Assembly: GCA_050747245.1 (NCBI GenBank)
Contig: JBOGNO010000001.1
Location: 310,001-374,000, forward strand
From: JBOGNO01 sp050747245
GTDB taxonomy: Bacteria; Acidobacteriota; Terriglobia; Acidiferrales; UBA7541
Direction: 5' to 3'
DNA: 64,000 bases
Under the pieces are notes generated by a model. That model searched no databases, was not told where the DNA came from, and saw only the letters and a list, made by a program, of their open reading frames with translations. The first letter of the stretch is position 1. Each line of letters starts with the position of its first letter. Below are positions 37,001-45,204 of this stretch, in pieces. The position numbers and the translations under genes are program-made.

Positions 37001-37147
37001 TGTTCCGGCGAGCTCTTCCAGGCTGCGCCAGAAATGTTTTCCGCCCGCCGCTGCAAGCTTCTCGCGCACTGCAGCAATATCGATCTTCGCTGGCCCGGCG
37101 GGCTTCAACGGAACCATCGCAAACGGATTGTCAGGCTTCGAGCTCAT
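34067..37147 (-). CDS. actB: Alternative complex III subunit ActB (molybdopterin-like plus iron-sulfur)
   Basis: 1026 residues from the ATG at 37147, which overlaps the actA stop (ATGA). An in-frame ATG at 37165 adds six residues. An SRRDVLKLVAASAAFAGLSSC stretch, about 80 residues in, is the twin-arginine-type signal motif commonly found inside ActB. The middle is a molybdopterin oxidoreductase-like fold that lacks the cofactor in characterised ACIII. The C-terminal ferredoxin-like part holds four cysteine clusters: CMGCAACVVACQ, CQHCENAPCEVVCPVG, CVGTRYCSNNCPY and CSYCLQRINAAK...ACQGACPADAI. This makes the electron wire between quinol oxidation and ActA hemes. Confidence 0.95.
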   Translation of the reverse strand: MSSKPDNPFAMVPLKPAGPAKIDIAAVREKLAAAGGKHFWRSLEELAGTQEYHDFLQHEFPYDPAKEARPEGVSRRDVLKLVAASAAFAGLSSCTKLPVEKIVPYVRQPEEIIPGRPLFYATSMPQGGVGVGVLVESHMGRPTKIEGNPEHPGSLGGTDVFAQASILTLYDPDRSQVIVHEGRISDWPAFLTAAANARQQWMSTKGEGLRILTGPVTSPTLASQIQGLLQEFPLVKWHQYTPCARDNAREGAKLAFGRYANTVYRFDQADVVLSLDADFLTTGPGHVRYAKDFMARRDVDGPKSVMNRLYAVESAPSNAGTIADHRLPMRAQDIGAFAKLLAARLGILMNGAMALPSSDALAKWVNGVAADLERHRGACLVVAGEYQPPYVHALAHALNAALGNVGKTVMYTDALEAYPENEMNSLSELASDMGSGRVTHLVILGGNPVYDAPWDFNFQENYLKVRNRIHLGLYFDETAELSHWHIPEAHFLEAWSDVRAYDGTIGIVQPLIEPLYDGKSAHEMIAPLGAHPDRTAHDTIQDHWKAQRPEKDFTAFWETTLHDGIMAGSALPAISVTPNLDSPEMKKQLAQTSAASGLEIVFRPDPTIGDGQESNNGWLQELPKPISHLTWDNVAMMSPKTAGRLGLATTDAVKLTLEGRQVIAPVWISPGHADDSVTVHFGYGRWRSGRVGTGIGFNAYNLRSSAAPWMAAGLVIEKTGETWALATTQHHNLIATAQGGEEEESVAAFDRDLIRVGTLEEFKKNPAFAQNPEDDPSKNISLYPGYKYEGYAWGMAVDLNRCMGCAACVVACQAENNISVVGKDEVMRGRAMHWIRVDSYFHGGLENPETYHEPVMCQHCENAPCEVVCPVGATVHSAEGLNVMVYNRCVGTRYCSNNCPYKVRRFNFKLYSDWTSESLYGLRNPNVSVRSRGVMEKCSYCLQRINAAKIRAEEEDRSVRDGEIVTACQGACPADAIVFGNINDPASRVSKLKAQPRNYGLLTDLNTRPRTTYLARVRNPNPEMPE

Positions 37148-37794
37148 CGGTGGCACGTGTCGCAATTCGTCAAACTTTGAATCTTGTACTCCTTAACCAG
37201 TTTCTTTCCCAACTCCATCTGATTCCCGGGAACTTGATAGCGCGGATTGAATACTTCGCTACGCGGCCGCACGTATTTCTCCGGCTGCCGGTGACAATCG
37301 AGGCACCAGGACATCTGCATCGGGTGTGCTTCCCACGTAATCGGCATCTCCGCGATGGGACCGTGGCAGCTTGTGCATCCGATGCCCTTATGGATGTGGA
37401 TGCTGTGATCAAAATAGACAAAGTCGGGCAGCGCATTCACACGCGTCCACTCGATAGACTTGTCGCTCCGATAGCTGGCGCGCACGGGCTCGAGCATCGC
37501 GCTGTTCGTCCAGATTTGGGAGTGGCACGACATACATGTCTGCGTTGGCGGGATTCCCGCAAACGAGGACGTCTCCACCGACGTATGGCAGTATCGGCAA
37601 TCGATCCCCAGCTCGCCCGCGTGATGCCTGTGGCTGAAGGGCACCGGCTGCTCCTTGGTTTCGTTCACGTCCGTGAAATAAGCCGAATCGCCGAGAGCGT
37701 AGAGTGCGTACCACAGTCCCGCAATGATAAACACTGCGCCGTATATGCTCACTCGTGAGAGCGTATTCGTGCTGCGATGGAAAATTTGCGCCAC
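37144..37794 (-). CDS. actA: Alternative complex III subunit ActA (pentaheme cytochrome c)
   Basis: 216 residues: an N-terminal membrane anchor (VSIYGAVFIIAGLWYALYAL) and exactly five CxxCH heme sites (CRYCH, CMSCH, CTSCH, CLDCH, CDTCH). The extra histidines (FSHRHHAG, YFDHSIHIHKG) provide distal ligands. Overlaps actB by 4 nt. The heme content and length match ActA. Confidence 0.95.
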   Translation of the reverse strand: MAQIFHRSTNTLSRVSIYGAVFIIAGLWYALYALGDSAYFTDVNETKEQPVPFSHRHHAGELGIDCRYCHTSVETSSFAGIPPTQTCMSCHSQIWTNSAMLEPVRASYRSDKSIEWTRVNALPDFVYFDHSIHIHKGIGCTSCHGPIAEMPITWEAHPMQMSWCLDCHRQPEKYVRPRSEVFNPRYQVPGNQMELGKKLVKEYKIQSLTNCDTCHR

Positions 37795-37797
37795 GGC

Positions 37798-39177
37798 TTA
37801 CTTTTTTTCCTCAGTTTCTGCCACCATGCCGCGCATTTCGAAGATCGAAATCACCGGCAAATAACGCAAGAACAGGAAAAGCAGTGTGAGAAATAGTCCG
37901 ATTGTGCCGATATATGTGGCCCAATCCCACCGCGTTGGATAAAACATTCCCCACGCTGAGGGCATGAAGTCGCGGGACAGGCTGGTGACCACAATCACAA
38001 AGCGCTCCAGCCACATGCCCACGTTTACAACTAGAGAAACCACGAACAGCGCGGGAACGCTCGCGCGCACTCTCGGAAACCACAGGCTCTGCGGAATCAC
38101 GATATTGCAGAGGATCAGCAGCCAGTAAACTACCGCATAGGGCCCGAACATCCGATTCACGATCATGAATCGGTCCATCGGATTGCTGCTGTAGAAGGCC
38201 ATGAAAGTTTCCATCATGTAGCCGTAAGCCACAATCATCCCCGTGGCCACCATCACCTTGGCCATATTGCCCAAGTGCCGCATGGTGATGAAATCTTCCA
38301 GACCAAAGTATTTCCGGATGGGAATGGAAAGCGTCATGACCATCGCAAATCCCGAATAGATTGCGCCGGCCACAAAGTAAGGTGGAAAAATAGTGCTGTG
38401 CCATCCGGGAACAACGCCCACCGCGAAATCGAAGCTGACAACCGTGTGTACCGACACCACCAACGGAGTCGCCAGACCCGCGAGGAGCAGCGAAGCCGTC
38501 TCATACCGGTGCCAGTGAACGGCTGAGCCGCGCCAGCCCATCGCAAATATGCCGTAGATCACCTTCTTGGCGCGCGAAGTCGCTCGGTCGCGAAGAGTCG
38601 CCAGATCGGGAATCAATCCTACGAACCAAAACATCAGGGAAACAGTCAAATAGGTCGAGACCGCGAAAACATCCCAGACCAGCGGGCTGCGGAATTGCGG
38701 CCACGTTCCCATGGTGTTGGGATATGGAAATAGCCAGTAGGCCAGCCACGGCCGCCCAACGTGAACCAGTGGAAAAATCCCCGCGCTCGAAAGCGCGAAG
38801 AGCGTCATCGCTTCCGCGAACCGGTTGATCGAAGTCCGCCAGTGCTGTCTCAGCAGCAGCAAAATCGCGGAAATTAAGGTCCCTGCGTGGCCGATTCCAA
38901 TCCACCAAACAAAGTTTGTGATGGCGAACCCCCATCCCACTGGGATGTTGATCCCCCAGATACCCACGCCGATTACAAACAGGTAAGCGAGCGCTACGAA
39001 CAACACCATCATCAGGGCAAAAGAAATCCCAAACCCGATGATCCAGCCTTTGGGCGTGCCTTTTCGAAGTACGATCGAGGCGATTTTATCTGTGACGCTG
39101 GCGGCGGAGTACCCGGGCTTGATCAGCGGTGCGCCCGCCGTACTTCCAGTTGTCCCTTGGATTGGCTCAGGTTCCAC
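37798..39177 (-). CDS. actC: Alternative complex III subunit ActC (NrfD-like quinol-oxidising subunit)
   Basis: 459 residues with a GTG start at 39177; no strong RBS. It has ten helices of the NrfD/PsrC family, including VWWIGIGHAGTLISAILLLLRQHWRTSINRFAEAMTLFAL, VHVGRPWLAYWLFPYPNTMGTWPQFRSPL, and FMAFYSSNPMDRFMIVNRMFGPYAVVYWLLI. Here it is the first gene of the cluster, 3 nt before actA, whereas the usual order in other phyla is A-B-C-D-E-F. Its position makes the order C-A-B-D-E-F. Confidence 0.93.
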   Translation of the reverse strand: MEPEPIQGTTGSTAGAPLIKPGYSAASVTDKIASIVLRKGTPKGWIIGFGISFALMMVLFVALAYLFVIGVGIWGINIPVGWGFAITNFVWWIGIGHAGTLISAILLLLRQHWRTSINRFAEAMTLFALSSAGIFPLVHVGRPWLAYWLFPYPNTMGTWPQFRSPLVWDVFAVSTYLTVSLMFWFVGLIPDLATLRDRATSRAKKVIYGIFAMGWRGSAVHWHRYETASLLLAGLATPLVVSVHTVVSFDFAVGVVPGWHSTIFPPYFVAGAIYSGFAMVMTLSIPIRKYFGLEDFITMRHLGNMAKVMVATGMIVAYGYMMETFMAFYSSNPMDRFMIVNRMFGPYAVVYWLLILCNIVIPQSLWFPRVRASVPALFVVSLVVNVGMWLERFVIVVTSLSRDFMPSAWGMFYPTRWDWATYIGTIGLFLTLLFLFLRYLPVISIFEMRGMVAETEEKK

Positions 39178-39515
39178 TGTGTCAGTCTCGCTGCTGGCTG
39201 CGAATGGCCCGAGTCCTTGCAGCAGGGGTAATCCAAATGTTCCAGCTCGGTTACTACAGGTCCAACGATCTCTCGGCCGCCGATTCGCTCAGCCTGCAAG
39301 CTTTCACGACGCGCTACCTTTCGTTTGACCTCTCAAAATCCGAGTCTGTCAGCTGCAAAGGTTTCATAGCATAAGACTGGAGAGGGCGGAGTGCAAGGCC
39401 CCAACAAAAAATTCTTCAGAATTTCATGCAGGCAAGCTTGTCATCCCGCTTTCATCGCCGCGGCGGCTGAAAGGCTGAATCATGCGCTCGCCGCGTTAGA
39501 ATCTTAGGCGTTGAG
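39178..39515. other. Divergent region between the respiratory operon and the FAD oxidoreductase
   Basis: About 340 bases between the GTG of actC and the ATG of the plus-strand oxidoreductase. Contains a good minus-strand promoter (listed separately) and a small palindrome AAATTCT-TC-AGAATTT at 39409-39424, which sits just upstream of the -35. Nothing else is recognised. Confidence 0.5.
39368..39396 (-). promoter_or_regulatory. Candidate sigma-70-type promoter of the act-cox operon
   Basis: Read on the minus strand: TTGCAC (39396-39391), 17-nt spacer, TATGCT (39373-39368), close to the consensus -35/-10. It would start a transcript about 180 nt before the actC GTG. The palindrome at 39409-39424 overlaps the upstream side and could bind a regulator. 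Confidence 0.5.
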
Positions 39516-40655
39516 ATGAATCCTCCCTCCCAACAAAGTTCTCCATCTCCCAGTTGGGGTAAGCCTCCCTGGGAAATTCGATTTCGGCCCAAAGCCTCGC
39601 CGCTTCCGAGACACGTAAACGTAGCTGTCCTCGGCGCCGGATTTACCGGGCTTTCCACCGCCGCGTGGCTGCGGAATCTGGATCCGACATGCTCGGTGGC
39701 TCTGCTGGAAGCCGGCCACATTGGCGCGGGCGCGAGCGGCCGCACCGGCGGAATGGTGCTTGCGGAATCCGCCGCGGGCGATCTCCCCGGATTGGGCGAC
39801 GTCCTTTCTGGCGTTCGCGCCACGCTCGAAACGCTTGGCGTCAATTGTGATTTATCGCTTCCGGGCGCGTGGGAGATCGGCCGAAACGGTGGCCGCGCTG
39901 ATTCGCCTATCGATTGGCGGGATTCGGGCTTACTCCGCGTAGTCGCCGAGGTTCCTGGCGGCACTGTTCATCCGGGGAAACTGGTCGCGGGGCTTGCTCG
40001 TGCCGCCGAGCTTCTCGGCGCAGCGATTTATGAGCGCACTCCGTTCTCAAATATCACATTCGGAAATCCCATTCGCATCGGCACCCTGCGCGGTTCCCTT
40101 CTCGCTGATCACGTCTTGTTCGCGACAAACGCTCAGGAGCTCGAAGCGGTCAACATCGCCAACATCTCCGAGCCAAAATTTACTCTCGCTGTCAAGACTG
40201 CTCCGCTCTCTCCAACCCAGCTCCGCGAAATCGGTCTGGTGGATCGAAAACCTTTCTATACTGTGGATCTCCCTTACCTCTGGGGGCGTGTGACGCCTGA
40301 CGGAGGAATTATTTTCGGCGGCGGATTACTCCATCCCCAAAGCTGGCGCAAACTTTTCTCGATTGATGTTCGCATGGGCGAAGCGCGCAAACTCTTCGCA
40401 CTCCTAGTCGGCCGAATTCACGCGCTTCATCCTGTCTTGCGTTCGGTTAGAACCACGCACCGCTGGGGAGGGCCGATACTCTTCACTGATGGAGCGCGAC
40501 CGATCTTTTCATACCATCCGCAAAATCCGCGCGCCATCGTGCTCGGTGGGTATAGCGGTCACGGTGTGGCACTCTCTGTTTACCTGGGACGATGGGCTGC
40601 GGAAGCGATCTTGAAACTAAGAGCGATTCCCGCTTGGTCCAGCCTCTCTGGCTAG
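39516..40655 (+). CDS. FAD-dependent oxidoreductase (DAO family)
   Basis: 379 residues. The FAD-binding motif VAVLGAGFTGLSTAAWL (G-A-G-x-x-G) is followed by ALLEAGHIGAGASGRTGGMV, the second dinucleotide-binding segment of the D-amino-acid oxidase/glycine oxidase/PuuB family. The C-terminus ends with AIVLGGYSGHGVALSVYLGRWAAEAIL, the matching FAD-contact motif. No extra membrane or FeS motif. A secondary or primary amine or amino acid is the likely substrate; which one cannot be told. Confidence 0.88.
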   Translation: MNPPSQQSSPSPSWGKPPWEIRFRPKASPLPRHVNVAVLGAGFTGLSTAAWLRNLDPTCSVALLEAGHIGAGASGRTGGMVLAESAAGDLPGLGDVLSGVRATLETLGVNCDLSLPGAWEIGRNGGRADSPIDWRDSGLLRVVAEVPGGTVHPGKLVAGLARAAELLGAAIYERTPFSNITFGNPIRIGTLRGSLLADHVLFATNAQELEAVNIANISEPKFTLAVKTAPLSPTQLREIGLVDRKPFYTVDLPYLWGRVTPDGGIIFGGGLLHPQSWRKLFSIDVRMGEARKLFALLVGRIHALHPVLRSVRTTHRWGGPILFTDGARPIFSYHPQNPRAIVLGGYSGHGVALSVYLGRWAAEAILKLRAIPAWSSLSG

Positions 40656-40665
40656 TCGAAATGGG

Positions 40666-40683
40666 AAGCGCACATGAGCGCTT
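40666..40683. terminator. Weak hairpin between convergent genes
   Basis: AAGCGC-ACATGA-GCGCTT, six perfect pairs, between the FAD oxidoreductase and glk stops. No T-tract, so only tentative. Confidence 0.25.
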
Positions 40684-40713
40684 GCATACAATTCCGAGAA
40701 TCGCAGCGGAAGA

Positions 40714-41679
40714 TCAGTGCGATTCCGAAGCCACGTGCGCCGCGCCGAGCAGCGGCGCGTTCTCATTGAGAAGCACGTGAATCGGAACGTTAAGCAGGAA
40801 GTCCTTGAATTTTGATTTGTTCACCATCGAGGCGGCAAATCTTCCATCCTTCAGCTTCGACAGGATTTTTACCGCGATCCCGCCCGCCACGTATACTCCG
40901 CCTCGCGCCACGGCCTTCAATGCCAGATTCCCGGCCTCCGCTCCGTACAGATCCACCCACAGGTCGAGCGTTTTGACGCAGACCGGGCAGGTCCGCTCCA
41001 GAGCTCCCTTCGTGATCGCCGGGGCCGCGGTTGCGTATTTCTCGTCCTCGAAGCCGGCATGTTTCACGCTGCTGTCGTAGAATTCGTGCACTGCGCGAAA
41101 CCCTTTTCCCGACAGGATGATTTCCCAGCTTACGTTTTCGTGTTTCTTCTTGAGGAAAAGCAGCAGCTCGATTTCCTCGGTCGTCCGTGGCGCGACATCT
41201 GCGTGGCCTCCTTCCGAAGCCATCGGCACATGTCGTGTTCCATTCCACAGAATCAGCGCCTCGCCCAGCCCCGTCCCCGCTGCGATCAAGGCGCGGTTTG
41301 CCTCGCGCACGTTGACGCCCTTCTGCAGCGTCTCAAATTGAGACTTGGGAAGTATCGCCAGGCTGTTCGCCGTGCCTTCCAGATCGTTCAGTAGCGAGAC
41401 GTGCTTGATCTTTAGAAGTCGCGCGAGCTTGCCGCCGTCCACGATCCACGGCAGGTTCGTCGCCTTCACTTTGTTCCCAGTCACCGGACCGGCAATGGCA
41501 AAGCACGCTGCCTTAACCTTTGCTCCCGTCAACTTCACGAATTTCTGAAGGATTTCCTCGAAGCTCGCGTGCTCCTGGCTCGGGTAGCGCTCGGACACCA
41601 CCATTTTCAGCTTTCCGCCGCGCTTTTCGAAGAGTCCGAGATTGGATTTCGTCCCGCCCAGGTCGCCTGCAACGATCAT
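40714..41679 (-). CDS. glk: Glucokinase (E. coli Glk type)
   Basis: About 321 residues. ATP site VAGDLGGTKSNLGLFE at the N-terminus, catalytic aspartate in LLNDLEGTANSLA, GTGLGEALI, and EGGHADVAP, which marks the E. coli-type Glk family rather than the ROK kinases. The GTG at 41685 is in frame, but the ATG at 41679 is better spaced to GGCGGG. Phosphorylates glucose to glucose-6-phosphate, the substrate of the gene 60 nt upstream. Confidence 0.93.
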   Translation of the reverse strand: MIVAGDLGGTKSNLGLFEKRGGKLKMVVSERYPSQEHASFEEILQKFVKLTGAKVKAACFAIAGPVTGNKVKATNLPWIVDGGKLARLLKIKHVSLLNDLEGTANSLAILPKSQFETLQKGVNVREANRALIAAGTGLGEALILWNGTRHVPMASEGGHADVAPRTTEEIELLLFLKKKHENVSWEIILSGKGFRAVHEFYDSSVKHAGFEDEKYATAAPAITKGALERTCPVCVKTLDLWVDLYGAEAGNLALKAVARGGVYVAGGIAVKILSKLKDGRFAASMVNKSKFKDFLLNVPIHVLLNENAPLLGAAHVASESH

Positions 41680-41740
41680 GTGCACACCCGCCTTTCTGAA
41701 ATCCTGGAAAGCAAATTGAATGCTGCCGAAATCGCGCTGG

Positions 41741-43279
41741 CTATGTCCGCCAGCGATTGCCGTCGCGCCAGAGCATCTCTTCCGATTCCGATGGACCCCA
41801 CGTGCCCGAAGCGTAGTTGGGGAAATTCGTGGGCCGCGTGGACGCCCATGCCTGCAAAATCGGGTCGATCAGCCCCCAGGCAGCTTCCACAGAATCGCCG
41901 CGGTCAAACAGCGTCGCATCCCCTCGCATCGTGTCGTAAATCAGCGTGGCGTATGCGCTCCGCGTGCTGACTCCGAACGTGGTCTTGTAAAGGAAATCCA
42001 TTCTTACCGGCGAAATGTCCAGCGTGGTCCCCGGCGGTTTTGCGCCGAAGGAAAGCGAAATGCCCTCGTCCGGCTGTATGTTCAGCACCAGCCAGTTGGG
42101 GCAAAAACTCTTTCCGCGGAAAACCATGTGCGGCGCCTCGCGAAATTGAATGGCAATTTCTGTCGTCCGGGTTGCCAGGCGTTTGCCGCTGCGCAGGTAG
42201 AAAGGCACGCCGGCCCAGCGCCAGTTCTCAATCTCCAGTTTTACCGCCGCGTATGTTTCCGTTCCAGAATCCGGTTTGACGCCAGTTTCGCTGCGGTACG
42301 CTGGCACGGCTACTCCGCCGACGTTTCCCGGCCCGTACTGCCCGCGCACGGCGTTCGTGTGCACCTTTTCCGCCGTGAAGGGATGGATGGATTGCAGCAC
42401 TTTGAGCTTCTCATTCCGCACCGCGTTGGCCTCAAACGTGGCCGGCGGTTCGATCGCCGTGAGCGAAGCGAGTTGCATCACGTGGCTCTGGATCATGTCC
42501 CGCAGGCAGCCCGCTGTCTCATAGAATCCGCCGCGCTTCTCCACTCCTAGCGTCTCGCCAGCGGTGATCTGCACGTGTTTGATGTGACTTCGGTTCCACA
42601 GCGGCTCGAAGATTCCGTTGCCGAACCGGAAGACCAATATGTTTTGCACCGTTTCTTTGCCCAGGTAGTGGTCGATGCGGTACACCTGCGACTCATCGAA
42701 CACTTCGTGAACCTGCCGGTTCAGCGTCTTCGCCGTATCCAGCGTTCGCCCGAAAGGCTTCTCCACGATGATGCGCGTCCACGAATGATCGCTCTTCGGC
42801 TTGGCGAGTCCCGCCTTTCCAATTTGTTCGATGGCCTTCGGATAGACTTCCGGCGGCGTCGAAAGGTAGTACAAACGGTTGCCGCCTAGTTGTTCCGCAG
42901 CGTCGAGCTCTTCCATCCGCGCGAGCAACCTCTTGTAAGTCTCCGGGTCGCCGTAATCTCCCGAACAGTAATGCATGCGCTTGATGAATTCCTCGGCCTG
43001 CTTGGGATCGAGCGGCTGCACTTCGGCGGACGAACGCAGCGCTTCTTCGCATGTCTTGCGGAACTGGTCGTCGCTCATGGCCGTTCGCGCGAACCCGATG
43101 AGCCGGAATTTCGCGGCAAGAAATCCGTGCGCCGCTAGGTCATAGAGTGCTGGCAATAGCTTCCGCTTCACCAAATCTCCCGATGCGCCGAACATCACGA
43201 TGATGCAAGGATCCGCCGGCTGGTCTGTATATCCGGCGCGGGCATGGGGGAGCTGTTCGGTGATTACTTGCGTCGTCAT
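41741..43279 (-). CDS. zwf: Glucose-6-phosphate 1-dehydrogenase
   Basis: 512 residues. NADP-binding GASGDLVKRKLLPALYDLA near residue 31 and the active-site RIDHYLGKETVQNILVFRF. C-terminal ends in the typical long beta-sheet domain (SGKRLATRTTEIAIQFREAPH). It converts glucose-6-phosphate to 6-phosphogluconolactone, the entry to the oxidative pentose phosphate pathway. Operon with glk: same strand, 61-nt gap. Confidence 0.97.
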   Translation of the reverse strand: MTTQVITEQLPHARAGYTDQPADPCIIVMFGASGDLVKRKLLPALYDLAAHGFLAAKFRLIGFARTAMSDDQFRKTCEEALRSSAEVQPLDPKQAEEFIKRMHYCSGDYGDPETYKRLLARMEELDAAEQLGGNRLYYLSTPPEVYPKAIEQIGKAGLAKPKSDHSWTRIIVEKPFGRTLDTAKTLNRQVHEVFDESQVYRIDHYLGKETVQNILVFRFGNGIFEPLWNRSHIKHVQITAGETLGVEKRGGFYETAGCLRDMIQSHVMQLASLTAIEPPATFEANAVRNEKLKVLQSIHPFTAEKVHTNAVRGQYGPGNVGGVAVPAYRSETGVKPDSGTETYAAVKLEIENWRWAGVPFYLRSGKRLATRTTEIAIQFREAPHMVFRGKSFCPNWLVLNIQPDEGISLSFGAKPPGTTLDISPVRMDFLYKTTFGVSTRSAYATLIYDTMRGDATLFDRGDSVEAAWGLIDPILQAWASTRPTNFPNYASGTWGPSESEEMLWRDGNRWRT

Positions 43280-43489
43280 TATGATTCTCCCGTGGGTCGG
43301 ATCAAAACCACCGCAATTGGGGGCTTCCGACAGGCCACTGTTTTCTCAGAAAATCGCCCCGCCTGCAAGTGCCGTGAGCGTTTTATTGCCGCCCCCCTGC
43401 GCCCGTCAGCCCGCTTCTCTGCGCTGGCTAGGAATTGGCCACATTTTCGAGTATCTTGGAATCTGGATTCTTCGAATCGGGGGGTGCGC

Positions 43490-43831
43490 ATGGCTGATGA
43501 AAAGTGCAACGATGCAGGAGCAACTGCGTCGCCGACCCCTGCGCCGGCTCCGGGCACGCGCATGGTGAAGTGTGTCAAGTTCGGCAAAGATATGCCCGGC
43601 CTCGACCGCATTCCCTGGAAAGGTGAAATCGGGAAGCGCATTTTCGAAAATGTCTCCAAGGAAGCCTGGAAATTGTGGATCGAGTACTCAAAAATGGTCA
43701 TGAACGAATATCGCCTCAATCCGCTCGACCCGAGCTCCCAAAAAGTGATCGAAGAACAGATGGAGCAATTTTTCTTTGGCGAAGGGGCCAAGCTCCCCGA
43801 GGGCTACGTCCCACCCAAGACCAAACAGTAG
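43490..43831 (+). CDS. yggX: Probable Fe(2+)-trafficking protein YggX
   Basis: 113 residues from the ATG at 43490, which follows TCGGGGGG. A Pro/Ala-rich leader of 24 residues precedes the family core: MVKCVKFGKDMPGLDRIPWKG (conserved cysteine), then ELGKR-like GKRIFENVSKEAWKLWIEYSKMVMNEYRLN, and a final EGYVPPKTK. The usual YggX is about 90 residues without the leader. The family protects iron-sulfur clusters against oxidation. It is convergent with the ATP-grasp gene. Confidence 0.9.
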   Translation: MADEKCNDAGATASPTPAPAPGTRMVKCVKFGKDMPGLDRIPWKGEIGKRIFENVSKEAWKLWIEYSKMVMNEYRLNPLDPSSQKVIEEQMEQFFFGEGAKLPEGYVPPKTKQ

Positions 43832-43887
43832 TTCCCTTCCCCGTTCACGTTCCGCTCCGCGGTTCGTCCGGCGCATTCCTCGAACTC

Positions 43888-45204
43888 CTAAGCTGAAATT
43901 CTTCGCGTCACCGGATGCTCCACTGGCAGCCGTGGCGAAAAGACGAATTGCATTCTCGCATGCGCCTTGTGCAGCGCCTCTTCGACTTCATTGGGTTTTT
44001 CTGCTCGCGCAAAAATGAAGCCAAGATAGCTCGAGCCTTCCGGCCAGGCGGCGATGTAGTCCTTCAGTCGTACCGTGATGCGAATTTCTTCGACGCCGCT
44101 CAACTTTTCCGCTTCCTCAAGGCCTTTCACGCCCTCAAAAATTCCGCTCCGCGGCACCGGAATCATCATTACGCCCGAAGCCTGCGCTTCGCGTTCCAGC
44201 TCGCTCCCCGCAAGCCCCAGCGCGTGCCGCAGCAGCAGCTCTTCAAGAGATATTTTCTCGGGCCCGAAGCGCAGCGCCCTCGAGCAGAGTCCGCCAATCG
44301 GCCGCGCCGCCGCTTCGAGCACCCACGGTCCTCGTTCGTTCATGCGAAATTCCGCGTGCAGCGGCCCGTGCTGAAGGCCCAGCGCGCGAACCGTTTTTCG
44401 CGCACATTCGCACAATTCCGTTTGAGCTGCGTCGGCTAGCCGCGACGGCGTTACGTAAATCGTCTCTTCGAAGTACGGCCCTTCGAGCGGCTCGGGCTTA
44501 TCGAAAATCGCGAGTACTCTCAGCCGGCCCTCAGTCATCAGCCCTTCGATCGCAAATTCTTTTCCCGGGATGTATTTCTCCACCAGCACTTGCTCCGTTC
44601 CTGGCTCGCGCAGCACTTGGATCTCTGGCGACTCGAGCAAGGCGCGAATCCGATTCAAGGCCGCAGCGAAGCTCCGCTCATCGTCGGCGCGAATCACGCC
44701 CTGGCTCGCGGCAAGGCCCAGCGGTTTCAGCACGCATGGAAACCCGACGCGCGGAAGAATCCGCTCGATTTCTTCGTCGAGCGAAATCGCAAAGAATTCC
44801 GGAACTGGCAGCCCCGCTTTTCGCACTGTTTCCCGCTGTCGCAGCTTGTTTCGGCAGATCGCCGCCGACTCCGGGGAATTTCCGGGCAATCCAAGCGCGC
44901 GCGCCGCACAGGCTGCCGCGGTCGTCGCGCGGTCTCCCAGCGCCAGGATCGTGTTGGGCGGATGCGCGCCCATCGCGCGTGCAATTTCTTCCGCCGATTC
45001 CTCGGGCCGTTCGAATTGCAAGGGCAGCGCGCCATCGCCCCAGGGATCCTCCAACTTGTGGCAGCGATCCGTCGCAAACACAATTTCCGCGCCCAGTTTT
45101 TCCGCCGCATCCGCGAACCCGCGCGTCTGGTATCCCAGCTTGCTCGCCAGAATTAGAACTCGCAGCTTCGGTTTGCTCTCCGATGCGGGCCCTTGCTCGT
45201 TCAT
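43888..45204 (-). CDS. ATP-grasp enzyme coupled to the CUAEP-tail radical SAM selenoprotein
   Basis: 438 residues. The ATG at 45204 overlaps the extended stop of the upstream selenoprotein (ATGA at 45204-45201). The open frame upstream is longer only because it is antisense-like sequence inside the neighbouring gene. It has an N-terminal Rossmann-like part (LRVLILASKLGYQTRGFADAA, then ILALGDRATTAAACAARALGLPGNSPESAAICRNK). The ATP-grasp fold follows: GFPCVLKPLGLAASQGVIRADDERSF, VLVEKYIPGKEFAIEGLM, and LQHGPLHAEFRMNERGPWVLEAAARPIGGL. These are the nucleotide-binding lysines and the metal ligands (E, N-like) of carboxylate-amine ligases. Such enzymes join a carboxylate to an amine or thiol with ATP. 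Substrate unknown; the coupling implies the same pathway as the radical SAM protein. Confidence 0.87.
   Translation of the reverse strand: MNEQGPASESKPKLRVLILASKLGYQTRGFADAAEKLGAEIVFATDRCHKLEDPWGDGALPLQFERPEESAEEIARAMGAHPPNTILALGDRATTAAACAARALGLPGNSPESAAICRNKLRQRETVRKAGLPVPEFFAISLDEEIERILPRVGFPCVLKPLGLAASQGVIRADDERSFAAALNRIRALLESPEIQVLREPGTEQVLVEKYIPGKEFAIEGLMTEGRLRVLAIFDKPEPLEGPYFEETIYVTPSRLADAAQTELCECARKTVRALGLQHGPLHAEFRMNERGPWVLEAAARPIGGLCSRALRFGPEKISLEELLLRHALGLAGSELEREAQASGVMMIPVPRSGIFEGVKGLEEAEKLSGVEEIRITVRLKDYIAAWPEGSSYLGFIFARAEKPNEVEEALHKAHARMQFVFSPRLPVEHPVTRRISA

Noticed and set aside
36152..37180. 342-residue plus-strand frame opposite actB
   Set aside because: Antisense shadow; actB carries four iron-sulfur motifs on the other strand.
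39516..40655. FAD oxidoreductase as part of the respiratory operon
   Set aside because: It is on the opposite strand with a separate promoter region and has no membrane or quinone motif.
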